From positions 41,815 through 105,814 of the forward strand of contig NZ_CAIUXT010000016.1 in the NCBI RefSeq assembly GCF_903903185.1: a stretch of DNA of 64,000 nucleotides. The letters are read 5' to 3'. Position 1 is the first letter of the stretch. Each line of letters begins with the position of its first letter. Made by a program: the position numbers and the translations under genes. Under the pieces are notes generated by a model. That model made no database searches, had not been told where the DNA came from, and saw only the letters and a program-made list of their open reading frames with translations. Origin of the DNA: an uncultured Rhodoblastus sp. (lineage in GTDB: Bacteria; Pseudomonadota; Alphaproteobacteria; Rhizobiales; Beijerinckiaceae). Positions 56,805-64,000 of this stretch are shown one piece after another.

Positions 56805-57206
56805 TCATGGTTTCGGGAGCGCTTCGATCATGACCATGGCCTGGGCCAGCGGATATTCGTCGGTCATGGTCAGATGGACATGGGACGCGCACCCCGGCGG
56901 GGTCAGCGCCGCCAGCCGCGCGGCGGCGCCGCCGGTCAGGCGCATCGTCGGGCGCCCGAGCGCATCGTTGATCACCCCCATGTCGCGCCACGAGACGCCG
57001 CGCCCGAGTCCTGTTCCGAGCGCCTTGGCGCAGGCCTCCTTGGCGGCGAAACGCTTGGCGTAGGTCGCGGCGCGCGCCGTCCGCGCGTCGGCTTTGGCGC
57101 GTTCGACTTCGGTGAAGCAACGGCGCGCAAAACGGTCGCCATGGTCGCTCAGCACCTTCTCGATGCGGCGGATATCGCAGAGATCGACGCCAAGACCGAT
57201 AATCAC
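56805..57206 (-). CDS. acpS: Holo-[acyl-carrier-protein] synthase
   Basis: 133 residues. It moves phosphopantetheine from CoA to apo-[21 protein letters not shown] carries the Mg-binding Asp and [18 protein letters not shown] the second metal-site Glu. [18 protein letters not shown] is the typical end. It starts with GTG 57206, overlapping the pdxJ stop by four bases (GTGA). A larger frame reaching upstream to 57470 lies inside pdxJ and is not used. ACP made active here is also the carrier used by the bio genes. Confidence 0.93.
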   Translation of the reverse strand: MIIGLGVDLCDIRRIEKVLSDHGDRFARRCFTEVERAKADARTARAATYAKRFAAKEACAKALGTGLGRGVSWRDMGVINDALGRPTMRLTGGAAARLAALTPPGCASHVHLTMTDEYPLAQAMVMIEALPKP

Positions 57207-57979
57207 GCCCCGGCGCCTTCCGCGATCGCCTCGATCATCTGCCGCACGGAGGCGTCGAGACCGATGAAAATGGCTTCGCCGATCAGGAAATGGCCGATGT
57301 TGAGTTCGACCAGTTCCGGCAGCGCGGCGATGGTCCGGGCCGTTTTGAAATCGAGGCCATGGCCGGCATGGCATTCGAGCCCGAGCCGCGCCGCCTCGGC
57401 GGCCGCCGCGCGCAGCTTTGAAAATTCCGCGCCGGCCTTCTCCGTTTCGCCAATTTCCAGCGCATGGCACCAGGCGCCGGTGTGCAATTCCACCACCGGC
57501 GCGCGGATCGCTTTCGCCGCGGCAAGCGCCTCGAAGGACGGTTCGATGAACAGCGAAACCCGGATCTTGGCGCGCAACAGCTCATTGACGAAGGGGATCA
57601 AATATTTCTCGCCGCCGACCACGTCGAGTCCGCCCTCGGTGGTGCGTTCGGTGCGCTTTTCCGGCACCAGGCAGCAGGCGTGCGGCATGATCCGCAGCGC
57701 GATGTCGAGCATCTGCTCGGTCGCCGCCATTTCGAAATTGAGCGGCGCGTCGATGCTGTGCTTGAGCCGCCGCATGTCCTCGTCGTTGATGTGCCGTCGA
57801 TCCTCGCGCAGATGCGCGGTAATGCCGTCGGCGCCGGCCTTGAGCGCGGCCTGAGCGGCGCGCAGCGGATCGGGCGCGAAGCCGCCGCGCGCGTTGCGCA
57901 AAGTGGCGACGTGATCGATATTGACGCCCAGACGGATTTTTCTGCGGGTTTCTGGCGGAAGTCTGGAAGCGGGACTCAT
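57203..57979 (-). CDS. pdxJ: Pyridoxine 5'-phosphate synthase
   Basis: A 258-residue TIM-barrel enzyme that forms the pyridine ring of vitamin B6. [30 protein letters not shown] and [18 protein letters not shown] bracket the active site, with [11 protein letters not shown] and [19 protein letters not shown] at the end. I chose the ATG at 57979. The open frame to 58033 runs into a common intergenic repeat (58010-58037) and is not protein. PLP made by this pathway is the cofactor of BioA and BioF. Confidence 0.94.
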   Translation of the reverse strand: MSPASRLPPETRRKIRLGVNIDHVATLRNARGGFAPDPLRAAQAALKAGADGITAHLREDRRHINDEDMRRLKHSIDAPLNFEMAATEQMLDIALRIMPHACCLVPEKRTERTTEGGLDVVGGEKYLIPFVNELLRAKIRVSLFIEPSFEALAAAKAIRAPVVELHTGAWCHALEIGETEKAGAEFSKLRAAAAEAARLGLECHAGHGLDFKTARTIAALPELVELNIGHFLIGEAIFIGLDASVRQMIEAIAEGAGA

Positions 57980-58009
57980 CGAAGGGCCTTTCGCGACTCT
58001 CCAGGAGCC

Positions 58010-58037
58010 GTCATTGCGAGCAAAGCGAAGCAATCCA
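58010..58037. repeat. GTCATTGCGAGC...GAAGCAATCC dispersed repeat
   Basis: GTCATTGCGAGC, AAAGCGAAGCAATCCA: a 28-base palindromic element found widely in alphaproteobacterial intergenic regions. It lies between spoT/rel and pdxJ. Confidence 0.75.
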
Positions 58038-58103
58038 CCTTTGTCGCCAACCGCAGCCGGGATTTCTCCGGAGCTGAAACTGCTCGCGGCGCCAAGCCAA
58101 AAC

Positions 58104-60299
58104 TCATCCGATCACCCTCTCGACGCTGTTGACGATCGGCAGCGCGCGCAATCGCGACTGGACGTCGGTGAGATGTTTGAGGTCGAATACCTGGATTTCC
58201 AGAATCATTTCGCGGAAGTCCGGCGATTTCTTGTTGAATTTGACATCGTCGATATTGGCCCCCAATTCGCCGATCAGGCTCGCCACGGCGCCGAGGCTGC
58301 CCGGTTCGTTGATCGCGGCGACGATGATTTTCGCCGGAAACAGCTCCTGCGCGTCCTCGATGTCCCAGCGCACGTCGAGCCAGCGCTCGGGCTGGTCGTC
58401 GAAAGCGGCCAGCGCCGGCGACTGGATCGGATAGACGATGATCCCTTCGCCCGGCGTCATGATGCCGACGATGCGGTCGCCCGGCACCGCGCCGCCATTG
58501 GGCGCGAAGGTCACCGGCAGGTCGCCGCGCAGCCCGCGAATCGGCAGGGCGTGGACATTATTGGTCGCGCCGGGCACCTTGAACTGGACGCCCGAGGCCT
58601 TCTGCATGCCGAACCAGCCGGGATCGGCGGGGTTGGCCGGCGCCGGCTTGCGGTCCTCCTTGAAGTCCGGATAGACCGACTTGACGACGTCGCCCGAGAA
58701 CATTTCGCCCCGCCCGACCGCCGCCAGCACGTCCTCGATGCTGGCGCGCGCCAGCCGCGGCAGCGCCGCGCGCAGCTTGTCCTCGCTGAATTTCTTGCCC
58801 GCCCGCTCGAAGGCGCGCAGCACGATCTGGCGCCCAAGTCCGGCATATTGCGCCCGCACCGCGTCGCGGCTGGCGCGGCGGATGGCGGCGCGCGCCTTGC
58901 CGGTGATGGCGATGGATTCCCAGGCCGCCGGCGGCGTCTGGCCCTCCGCCCGGATGATCTCGACCTCGTCGCCATTGGCCAGCGGCGCCAGCAGGGGCGC
59001 GAGCCGGCCATTGATCTTGACCCCCACCGCCGAATTGCCGACGCTGGTGTGGACGGCATAGCCGAAGTCGATCGGCGTCGCCCCGCGCGGCAGCGCGATC
59101 AGGCGCCCCTTCGGCGTGAAGCAGAACACCTGGTCGTGGAACAGCTCCAGCCGCGTATGTTCGAGAAATTCCTCGGGACTATCGCCGTCGGCGAGCAGGT
59201 CTATGGTGCGCTTGAGCCATTGATAGGCGTTGCTCTCATGCGACAGCACGGGCGCCGGAGCGTTGCGCCGGTCCTTGTAGAGCGCGTGCGCCGCGATGCC
59301 GTTGCGGGCGATATCGTGCATTTCATGGGTGCGCACCTGAAGCTCGACGCGCTGGCGACCCGGTCCGACCACGGTGGTGTGGACCGAGCGGTAATCGTTC
59401 TGCTTGGGAGTCGAGATATAGTCCTTGAAGCGGTTCGGCACCATCGGCCACTTGGTGTGCACCACGCCGATGACGCGATAGACCTCATCGACATCGTTGA
59501 CCACGACGCGAAAGCCGAAAATATCGGAAAGCTGCTCGAAGGCGACGGACTTGCGCTCCATCTTGCTCCATACCGAATAGGGCTGTTTCTGGCGCCCGCT
59601 CACATGCGCCTGGATGCCCCGCCGCGCCAATTCCTCGGTCAACTCGTCCTCGATGGTCGCGATCAGCTCCTTGTTCTTGTCGCGCAAATCCTCCAGCCGC
59701 GTCGAAACCATGGCGAAGGCTTCGGGCATCAGATATTTGAAGGACAGGTTTTCGAGTTCGTCGCGCAGGCTTTGCATGCCCATGCGGCCGGCGAGCGGCG
59801 CGTAGATTTCGAGCGTCTCCTCGGCGATGCGGGCGCGCTTTTCGGGCGACACGTAATGCAGCGTGCGCATGTTGTGCAGCCGGTCGGCGAGCTTGACCAG
59901 CAGCACGCGCACGTCTTCGGCGATGGCGAGCAGAAGCTTTCTGAAATTTTCCGCCTGCGCGGCGCGTTTGGAGACCAGATCGAGTTTTTTCAGCTTGGTC
60001 AGGCCATCGACCAGACTGCCGATTTCGGCCCCGAACAGCGAGTCGATTTCCGCGCGTGTCGCCCCGGTGTCCTCGATCGTGTCATGCAGCACGGCGGCGA
60101 CAATGGTCGCGTCGTCGAGCTTCATTTCGGTGAGAATCGCCGCCACTTCGAGCGGATGGGTGAAGTAGGGGTCGCCGGAAGCGCGTTTCTGGGCGCCATG
60201 GGCGCGCATTGCGAAGACATAGGCGCGATTGAGCAGGTCTTCGTCGGTTTGCGGGTTATATTTGCGAACGCGATCGACGAGTTCGTACTGCCGCATCAT
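58104..60299 (-). CDS. spoT: Bifunctional (p)ppGpp synthetase/hydrolase (Rel/SpoT)
   Basis: About 731 residues. The N-terminal HD hydrolase has [20 protein letters not shown] and [14 protein letters not shown]. The synthetase has [34 protein letters not shown] and [18 protein letters not shown] ([20 protein letters not shown]) and a C-terminal ACT domain ([20 protein letters not shown]) follow. Both activities appear intact, as expected for the single alphaproteobacterial Rel. Start ATG 60299 or 60296, after GGAGAG. rpoZ lies 178 bases upstream on the same strand; omega is part of the ppGpp site on RNA polymerase in proteobacteria. Confidence 0.95.
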   Translation of the reverse strand: MMRQYELVDRVRKYNPQTDEDLLNRAYVFAMRAHGAQKRASGDPYFTHPLEVAAILTEMKLDDATIVAAVLHDTIEDTGATRAEIDSLFGAEIGSLVDGLTKLKKLDLVSKRAAQAENFRKLLLAIAEDVRVLLVKLADRLHNMRTLHYVSPEKRARIAEETLEIYAPLAGRMGMQSLRDELENLSFKYLMPEAFAMVSTRLEDLRDKNKELIATIEDELTEELARRGIQAHVSGRQKQPYSVWSKMERKSVAFEQLSDIFGFRVVVNDVDEVYRVIGVVHTKWPMVPNRFKDYISTPKQNDYRSVHTTVVGPGRQRVELQVRTHEMHDIARNGIAAHALYKDRRNAPAPVLSHESNAYQWLKRTIDLLADGDSPEEFLEHTRLELFHDQVFCFTPKGRLIALPRGATPIDFGYAVHTSVGNSAVGVKINGRLAPLLAPLANGDEVEIIRAEGQTPPAAWESIAITGKARAAIRRASRDAVRAQYAGLGRQIVLRAFERAGKKFSEDKLRAALPRLARASIEDVLAAVGRGEMFSGDVVKSVYPDFKEDRKPAPANPADPGWFGMQKASGVQFKVPGATNNVHALPIRGLRGDLPVTFAPNGGAVPGDRIVGIMTPGEGIIVYPIQSPALAAFDDQPERWLDVRWDIEDAQELFPAKIIVAAINEPGSLGAVASLIGELGANIDDVKFNKKSPDFREMILEIQVFDLKHLTDVQSRLRALPIVNSVERVIG

Positions 60300-60477
60300 T
60301 GCAAAAAAACTCTCCGCGCCCGATGGCCGCCCGGAAGGGAAAGGCCGTGCTTCGCCACTATCGGCGTGGCGGGGCGGATGCACAAGGGCGCTTGCGGATG
60401 AGAAAACGCGGAGACGGCTCTATCCCCGCCGGTCGTCGTCGCGCAAAACCGCCCCACCCTCGTTGAAGACTCTGGAA

Positions 60478-60861
60478 TTACTCCGAATCGTCGTCGGTTT
60501 CGGCCGGCGGCACCAGGCCTTCGAGCCCGCGCAGCAGGTCTTCCTCGGTCATGCGGTCGAACTGCACGTCGCCGGCCCCATCGCTCGTCGCCGTGACCAG
60601 CGCCGGCACGACCTCCGCCTCGGGTTCGTCCACCTCGACATGCTTTTGCAGCGAGTGGATGAAATCCTCCTTGAGATCTTCCGGCGCCACCGTCGACTCG
60701 GCGATTTCGCGCAGCGCGACTACCGGGTTCTTGTCATTGTCACGGGGAACGCTGATCTGCGAACCGGACGAAATCATCCGCGCGCGGTGGCTGGCCAACA
60801 GAACCAGGTCGAATCGGTTGTTGACCTTGTCAATACAATCTTCAACGGTGACGCGCGCCAT
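60478..60861 (-). CDS. rpoZ: RNA polymerase omega subunit
   Basis: 127 residues. Omega assists assembly of beta-prime and forms part of a ppGpp-binding site. [20 protein letters not shown] and [13 protein letters not shown] with [12 protein letters not shown] are the conserved motifs. An acidic C-terminal tail ([20 protein letters not shown]) is an alphaproteobacterial extension. Start ATG 60861; the frame continues upstream without conservation. It precedes spoT, a common arrangement. Confidence 0.94.
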   Translation of the reverse strand: MARVTVEDCIDKVNNRFDLVLLASHRARMISSGSQISVPRDNDKNPVVALREIAESTVAPEDLKEDFIHSLQKHVEVDEPEAEVVPALVTATSDGAGDVQFDRMTEEDLLRGLEGLVPPAETDDDSE

Positions 60862-61300
60862 ACGGCCCCACTCCTCAAAAAAGCTGGCTAAATCCGGAAT
60901 CTTGCTCCTGTTAACGAAAAACCTGTCGCGATGCAAGTTTTGCGCGCGGCGTCCCGCTCGGGAATGGCAAAAGCAGGAGGTGGCGCAGAGGGAAAACAAA
61001 AAATAACCAAATTTTAGTCTGAGATTGCCAAGGGTGGGTTTTGCAGGGAGGAAAATTCTACTAGACAGCGTCGTGCCGGAATAACCAGGAAAGCCGTCGT
61101 TGGTGGTTTCCATGCCAGCGCGGGGGGCGTGTGCCGAACAGGCGACGCCAAAAACGCCAGCATGGCGCCAAAGTATGAGGATGCGTCATTTAATCGTAGC
61201 AATCTTGTTTTCGACGTATTTTCATTTAAAGACGGGGAAAATCGCTTTGCCGATGCGCGGGGGACGCGCAGGGCGACACAATAGGAAACGGAAAGACATA
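60862..61300. other. Divergent intergenic region rpoZ / NYN gene
   Basis: About 440 bases with no gene. It must contain the rpoZ and NYN-gene promoters. AT-rich patches lie at 61000-61060 and 61190-61240; no specific operator was recognised. Confidence 0.5.
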
Positions 61301-61918
61301 ATGGCAGACCCGGAACGCATCGCTCTGTTTATTGACGGCGCCAATCTTTATGCAACCGCGAAATCGCTTGGCTTTGACATTGACTACAAGCGGCTCCTGA
61401 AAGAATTTCAGTCCAAAGGCCGGCTGTTGCGCGCTTTTTATTATACCGCGCTGGTCGAGGAGCAGGAGTATTCGTCCATTCGTCCGCTTATCGACTGGCT
61501 CGACTATAATGGCTACGCCGTTGTGACCAAGCCGGCCAAGGAATTCGTCGATGCGCTCGGCCGCCGCAAGGTCAAGGGCAACATGGACATCGAACTGGCG
61601 GTGGACGCCATGGAAATGGCCGACCACATCGACCATATGGTGCTGTTTTCCGGCGACGGCGACTTCCGGTCGCTGGTCGAGGCGGTGCAGCGCAAGGGCG
61701 TTCGCGTCTCCGTGCTCTCGACCATCACCACCCAGCCGCCGATGGTCGCCGACGAATTGCGCCGCCAGGCCGACGAGTTCGTCGATCTCGTGCATCTGGT
61801 CAATAAAATCGGCCGCGATCCCAGCGACCGCACCGACCGGATGCAGCGTTTCCAGGAGCGCCGCCCGGCCGCGCCGGTGACCAATATCGCGCATGAGCCG
61901 GCGGTCGACGAAGAGTGA
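61301..61918 (+). CDS. NYN-domain (LabA/DUF88) putative ribonuclease
   Basis: 205 residues, PIN-like fold. The three acidic motifs of NYN nucleases are present: RIALFIDGANLY (first Asp), KVKGNMDIELAVDAME (second) and MVLFSGDGDFRSLVEAV (third). Family members are metal-dependent RNases; the cyanobacterial relative LabA affects clock output, but bacterial roles are mostly unknown. The start is ATG 61301 after GGAAAG. An intrinsic terminator follows the stop, so it is monocistronic. Its product would be cytoplasmic. Confidence 0.9.
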   Translation: MADPERIALFIDGANLYATAKSLGFDIDYKRLLKEFQSKGRLLRAFYYTALVEEQEYSSIRPLIDWLDYNGYAVVTKPAKEFVDALGRRKVKGNMDIELAVDAMEMADHIDHMVLFSGDGDFRSLVEAVQRKGVRVSVLSTITTQPPMVADELRRQADEFVDLVHLVNKIGRDPSDRTDRMQRFQERRPAAPVTNIAHEPAVDEE

Positions 61919-61956
61919 TTCGGGCCTGAAGCTTCGCTCTGACACTTAATTTTTAA

Positions 61957-61985
61957 ACGCGCGGAAAAGTTTCCGCGCGTTTTTC
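61957..61985 (+). terminator. Rho-independent terminator of the NYN gene
   Basis: ACGCGCGGAAA (61957-61967) pairs with TTTCCGCGCGT (61970-61980) and is followed by TTTT. It lies about 40 bases after the stop. Confidence 0.85.
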
Positions 61986-62022
61986 GTTTACCGCCCTCGC
62001 GCGAAAATTCGGTTGCAATGAC

Positions 62023-62676
62023 ATGCCACTTCCCTCGCCGCGCCGTCCCGAAGAAAATTGCCCGCTCTGCCCGCGCCTTGCCGATTTTCGCGTGGCCAAC
62101 CGGCGCGCTTTGCCGGACGGCCATAATGCGCCGGTGGCGAGTTTCGGCCCGCTCGACGCCGCGCTGCTGATTGTCGGTCTGGCGCCTGGCCTGCATGGCG
62201 CCAATTTCACCGGCAGGCCTTTCACCGGCGACTGGGCCGGCGACATGCTCTATCCGGCGCTGCTGCGCTTCGGATTCGCCTTGGGAAATTATGGCGAGCG
62301 CGCCGACGATGGTTTGCAATTGCGCAAATGCCGCATCACCAACGCCGTCCGCTGCGTCCCGCCGCAAAACAAGCCCTCGCCTGCGGAGATCGCCGCCTGC
62401 CGCGATTATCTTGTCGCCGAAATCGCCGCCATGCCAGATCTGCGCGCGATTCTGTGCCTCGGCCGCATCGCCCATGACAGCACGGTCCGCGCGCTGGGCG
62501 AAAAGCTCTCAACCCGGCCTTTTGGACATGGCGCCGCGCATCGTCTGTCCGAGCGGGGCCTGACGCTTTACGACAGCTATCATTGCTCGCGCTACAACAC
62601 CAATACCGGCGTGCTGACCCCGCCCATGTTCGATGCGGTTTTTGACGCTATAAAAAACGATTTATCAATTATTTAG
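62023..62676 (+). CDS. Uracil-DNA glycosylase, family 5 (UdgB type)
   Basis: 217 residues. It removes uracil and related deaminated bases from DNA. The active-site loop IVGLAPGLHGANFTGRPFTG and the C-terminal SYHCSRYNTNTGVLTP match UdgB-type family 5 better than family 4. Cysteines in ENCPLCPRL, RKCRITNAVRCVPP and YHCSRYN could hold a 4Fe-4S cluster. Family 5 lacks the catalytic Asp of other UDGs, consistent with the loop here. It stands alone after the NYN-gene terminator, convergent with the transglycosylase gene. Confidence 0.88.
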   Translation: MPLPSPRRPEENCPLCPRLADFRVANRRALPDGHNAPVASFGPLDAALLIVGLAPGLHGANFTGRPFTGDWAGDMLYPALLRFGFALGNYGERADDGLQLRKCRITNAVRCVPPQNKPSPAEIAACRDYLVAEIAAMPDLRAILCLGRIAHDSTVRALGEKLSTRPFGHGAAHRLSERGLTLYDSYHCSRYNTNTGVLTPPMFDAVFDAIKNDLSII

Positions 62677-64000
62677 CTGATGTTTCCAACGGGGCGCCCA
62701 CCTCCCCCAACTCCGTCGCGAGCTGGGTTGCCGGGGGCAGGGATTCCGCTGGATCCTTCGCCGCCACCTTGCGCTCGCGCAGATCGGCCTTGAACAGGTC
62801 GGGCGCGCGGTCGCCGAGGCGGACACGGTAAACATGGAGGTTTTCCACCACGCGCTGCACGTAATTGCGGGTTTCGGTGAACGGAATGCGTTCGATCCAG
62901 TCGACCGGATCGACGCCGGCGGCGCGCGGATCGCCATAGGCCTTGATCCAGTCGCGCACATTGCCGCCGCCCGCATTATAGGCGGCGAAGGTCAGCACAT
63001 GCGATCCACGATATTCGCCGAGCAATTGCCCGAGATGAAAGGCGCCGAGTTGGGCGTTGAAGGATGCGTCGGTCTTGAGCCGGACCTCGTCGAAGGCCAG
63101 GCCGGCGCGCTGCGCGGCATTGCGCGCGGTGCCCGCGATCATCTGCATCAGGCCGAAGGCCCCGGCGCCCGACTGGGCTCTGGCGTCGAAGGCGCTTTCC
63201 TGCCGCGCGATCGCCATGACCACCGAGCGGCTGGCCGAATTGGCCAGGACGACATAATCCGGCAGCCCGTTGACCGGATAAGCCAGACTATCGACCACCA
63301 GGCCGCGACGCAGCGCCGACTTGCCGGCGATCAGCGCCGTATGCGCATCCCCGTTTGCCTCAATGAGCTTTGAAAGCGCCGCCATCTGCTCGGGGTCGCG
63401 CAGGATCTGCGCGCTTTCGAGCGCCAATTGCCGGCCGGCTTCCTTTTCGCCGAGCGCGAACAGCAGTTCGGCGGCGCGCACCGGCTCATGCCGCGCCGCG
63501 CCTTCGGCGGGCGGCGTCGGCGCGCTCAGCGCCACCGCCTCGTCACCGAGCTTGGCCCGCGCCAGCTGGCCGTAATAGGTCAGGCTCTCGGCGGCGGCGC
63601 GCGCATAGAACGGCCGGCCGTCGTCGCCCCGAGCCTCGGCGACGCGGCCGCGCCAATAAGCGGCGCGCGACGCCGAATGCGGCGTATGGGCCAGTAGCGA
63701 CATGGCGTCGAAATGCTTTGCCGCCAGGGCGGGATCGTCGAGGAAGCGCAGCGCAATCCAGCCGGCGTGAAATTCCGCCTCCAGCCGCGCCTCGTTCGAC
63801 ACGGCGGAATGTTCGGCGCAGATCTGGTAGGCGCGCCTGGCGTCGCCGGAATCGAGCAGTTTGCGCGCCAGCAGCCGGCGCTCGGTCCACCAGTCGTCGG
63901 GGCTCGCAAGTCCGGCCGCATCGCGCGGCGCCGCCAGCATCAGGCTGGCCGCCTCGTCGATACGCTCGGCGTGGCGCGCGGCGTGAATGCGCGCGTAAAG
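62669..64000 (-). CDS. slt: Soluble lytic murein transglycosylase (5' end outside window)
   Basis: At least 444 residues are visible; the frame runs off the right edge (reading LYARIHAARHAERIDEAASL upstream), so the N terminus and signal peptide are missing. The helical superhelix (TPR-like, repeated AAYWRGRVAEARGDD-type helices) leads to the catalytic SLT domain, with Glu in VMAIARQESAFDARAQSGAG. Then come FGLMQMIAGTARN and TFAAYNAGGGNVRDWI, followed by the family's FTETRNYVQRVVENLHVYR. It cleaves glycan strands in the periplasm, forming 1,6-anhydromuramic ends. The stop overlaps the UDG gene end by eight bases on the other strand. Confidence 0.93.
   Translation of the reverse strand, partial: LYARIHAARHAERIDEAASLMLAAPRDAAGLASPDDWWTERRLLARKLLDSGDARRAYQICAEHSAVSNEARLEAEFHAGWIALRFLDDPALAAKHFDAMSLLAHTPHSASRAAYWRGRVAEARGDDGRPFYARAAAESLTYYGQLARAKLGDEAVALSAPTPPAEGAARHEPVRAAELLFALGEKEAGRQLALESAQILRDPEQMAALSKLIEANGDAHTALIAGKSALRRGLVVDSLAYPVNGLPDYVVLANSASRSVVMAIARQESAFDARAQSGAGAFGLMQMIAGTARNAAQRAGLAFDEVRLKTDASFNAQLGAFHLGQLLGEYRGSHVLTFAAYNAGGGNVRDWIKAYGDPRAAGVDPVDWIERIPFTETRNYVQRVVENLHVYRVRLGDRAPDLFKADLRERKVAAKDPAESLPPATQLATELGEVGAPLETSAK

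Noticed and set aside
55822..57120. Extension of the rnc frame to 57120
   Set aside because: Runs out of frame through lepB and acpS; rnc starts at 55821 with the ATGA overlap.
57980..58033. N-terminal extension of pdxJ
   Set aside because: It encodes part of a common intergenic repeat; the conserved start is the ATG at 57979.
57921..60401. 826-codon plus-strand open frame
   Set aside because: Shadow of spoT, whose HD, synthetase, TGS and ACT domains are clear.

Overview
The window is a GC-rich chromosomal segment with an alphaproteobacterial, Hyphomicrobiales-like gene order. Three things point that way. One is the block spoT/rel-pdxJ-acpS-lepB-rnc-era-(recO)-(parC). Another is trpD-trpC-moaC-moeA. 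The third is an RNase E whose S1 domain carries a long acidic insertion. Codon choice and several dispersed palindromic repeats resemble Beijerinckiaceae/Methylocystaceae-type genomes, but the genus cannot be fixed from the sequence. No rRNA, tRNA or CRISPR array was seen.

Layout. 1-4.4 kb: a GYF-domain membrane protein, the biotin-carrying subunit of propionyl-CoA carboxylase, a small conserved protein and a flavin reductase. 4.6-10.1 kb: a complete branched-chain amino-acid type ABC importer (livH-M-G-F, a small membrane protein, and the periplasmic receptor). 10.3-12.6 kb: CcdA, an S58 peptidase and diacylglycerol kinase. 12.6-14.2 kb: a decayed patch with two ISAzo13-type transposase remnants around a small secreted protein. 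14.2-17.2 kb: a ModE regulator, a secreted phosphoesterase and a 0.9 kb gap. 17.3-25.3 kb: RNase E, then peptidoglycan amidase and PBP1A. 25.4-26.5 kb: prfB with its programmed +1 frameshift.

27.0-33.4 kb: an LprI-like secreted protein, then a full biotin cluster (bioD, bioA, bioB, bioF, a BioH-like esterase, bioC) with alternating strands. Its product could feed the biotin-dependent PccA at the left end. 33.5-37.1 kb: a three-gene module of a MoxR ATPase, a protein with both a zincin-like HExxH and a VWA MIDAS, and a membrane protein. This is the most intriguing system in the window. An AT-richer orphan gene lies beside it. 38-44.8 kb: Dyp peroxidase, an IscA-type protein, trpG-trpD, a repeat-filled gap, trpC-moaC-moeA and a serine hydrolase.

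45-53.2 kb: rpsD, a quinone-oxidoreductase-like enzyme, murI, a secreted protein, parC, a small exported protein, an NAD-dependent epimerase and recO. 53.4-60.9 kb: a four-helix membrane protein wedged between recO and era, then era, rnc, lepB, acpS, pdxJ, the (p)ppGpp synthetase/hydrolase and rpoZ. 61.3-64 kb: a NYN-domain nuclease, a family-5 uracil-DNA glycosylase and a lytic transglycosylase cut by the window edge.

Most of the window is core metabolism. The accessory character is concentrated at 12.6-14.2 kb, 16.4-17.2 kb, 26.5-27.0 kb, 33.5-37.9 kb and 41.25-41.6 kb. Several small dispersed repeat families sit in these places. One of them shows a compensatory base-pair change between two copies.
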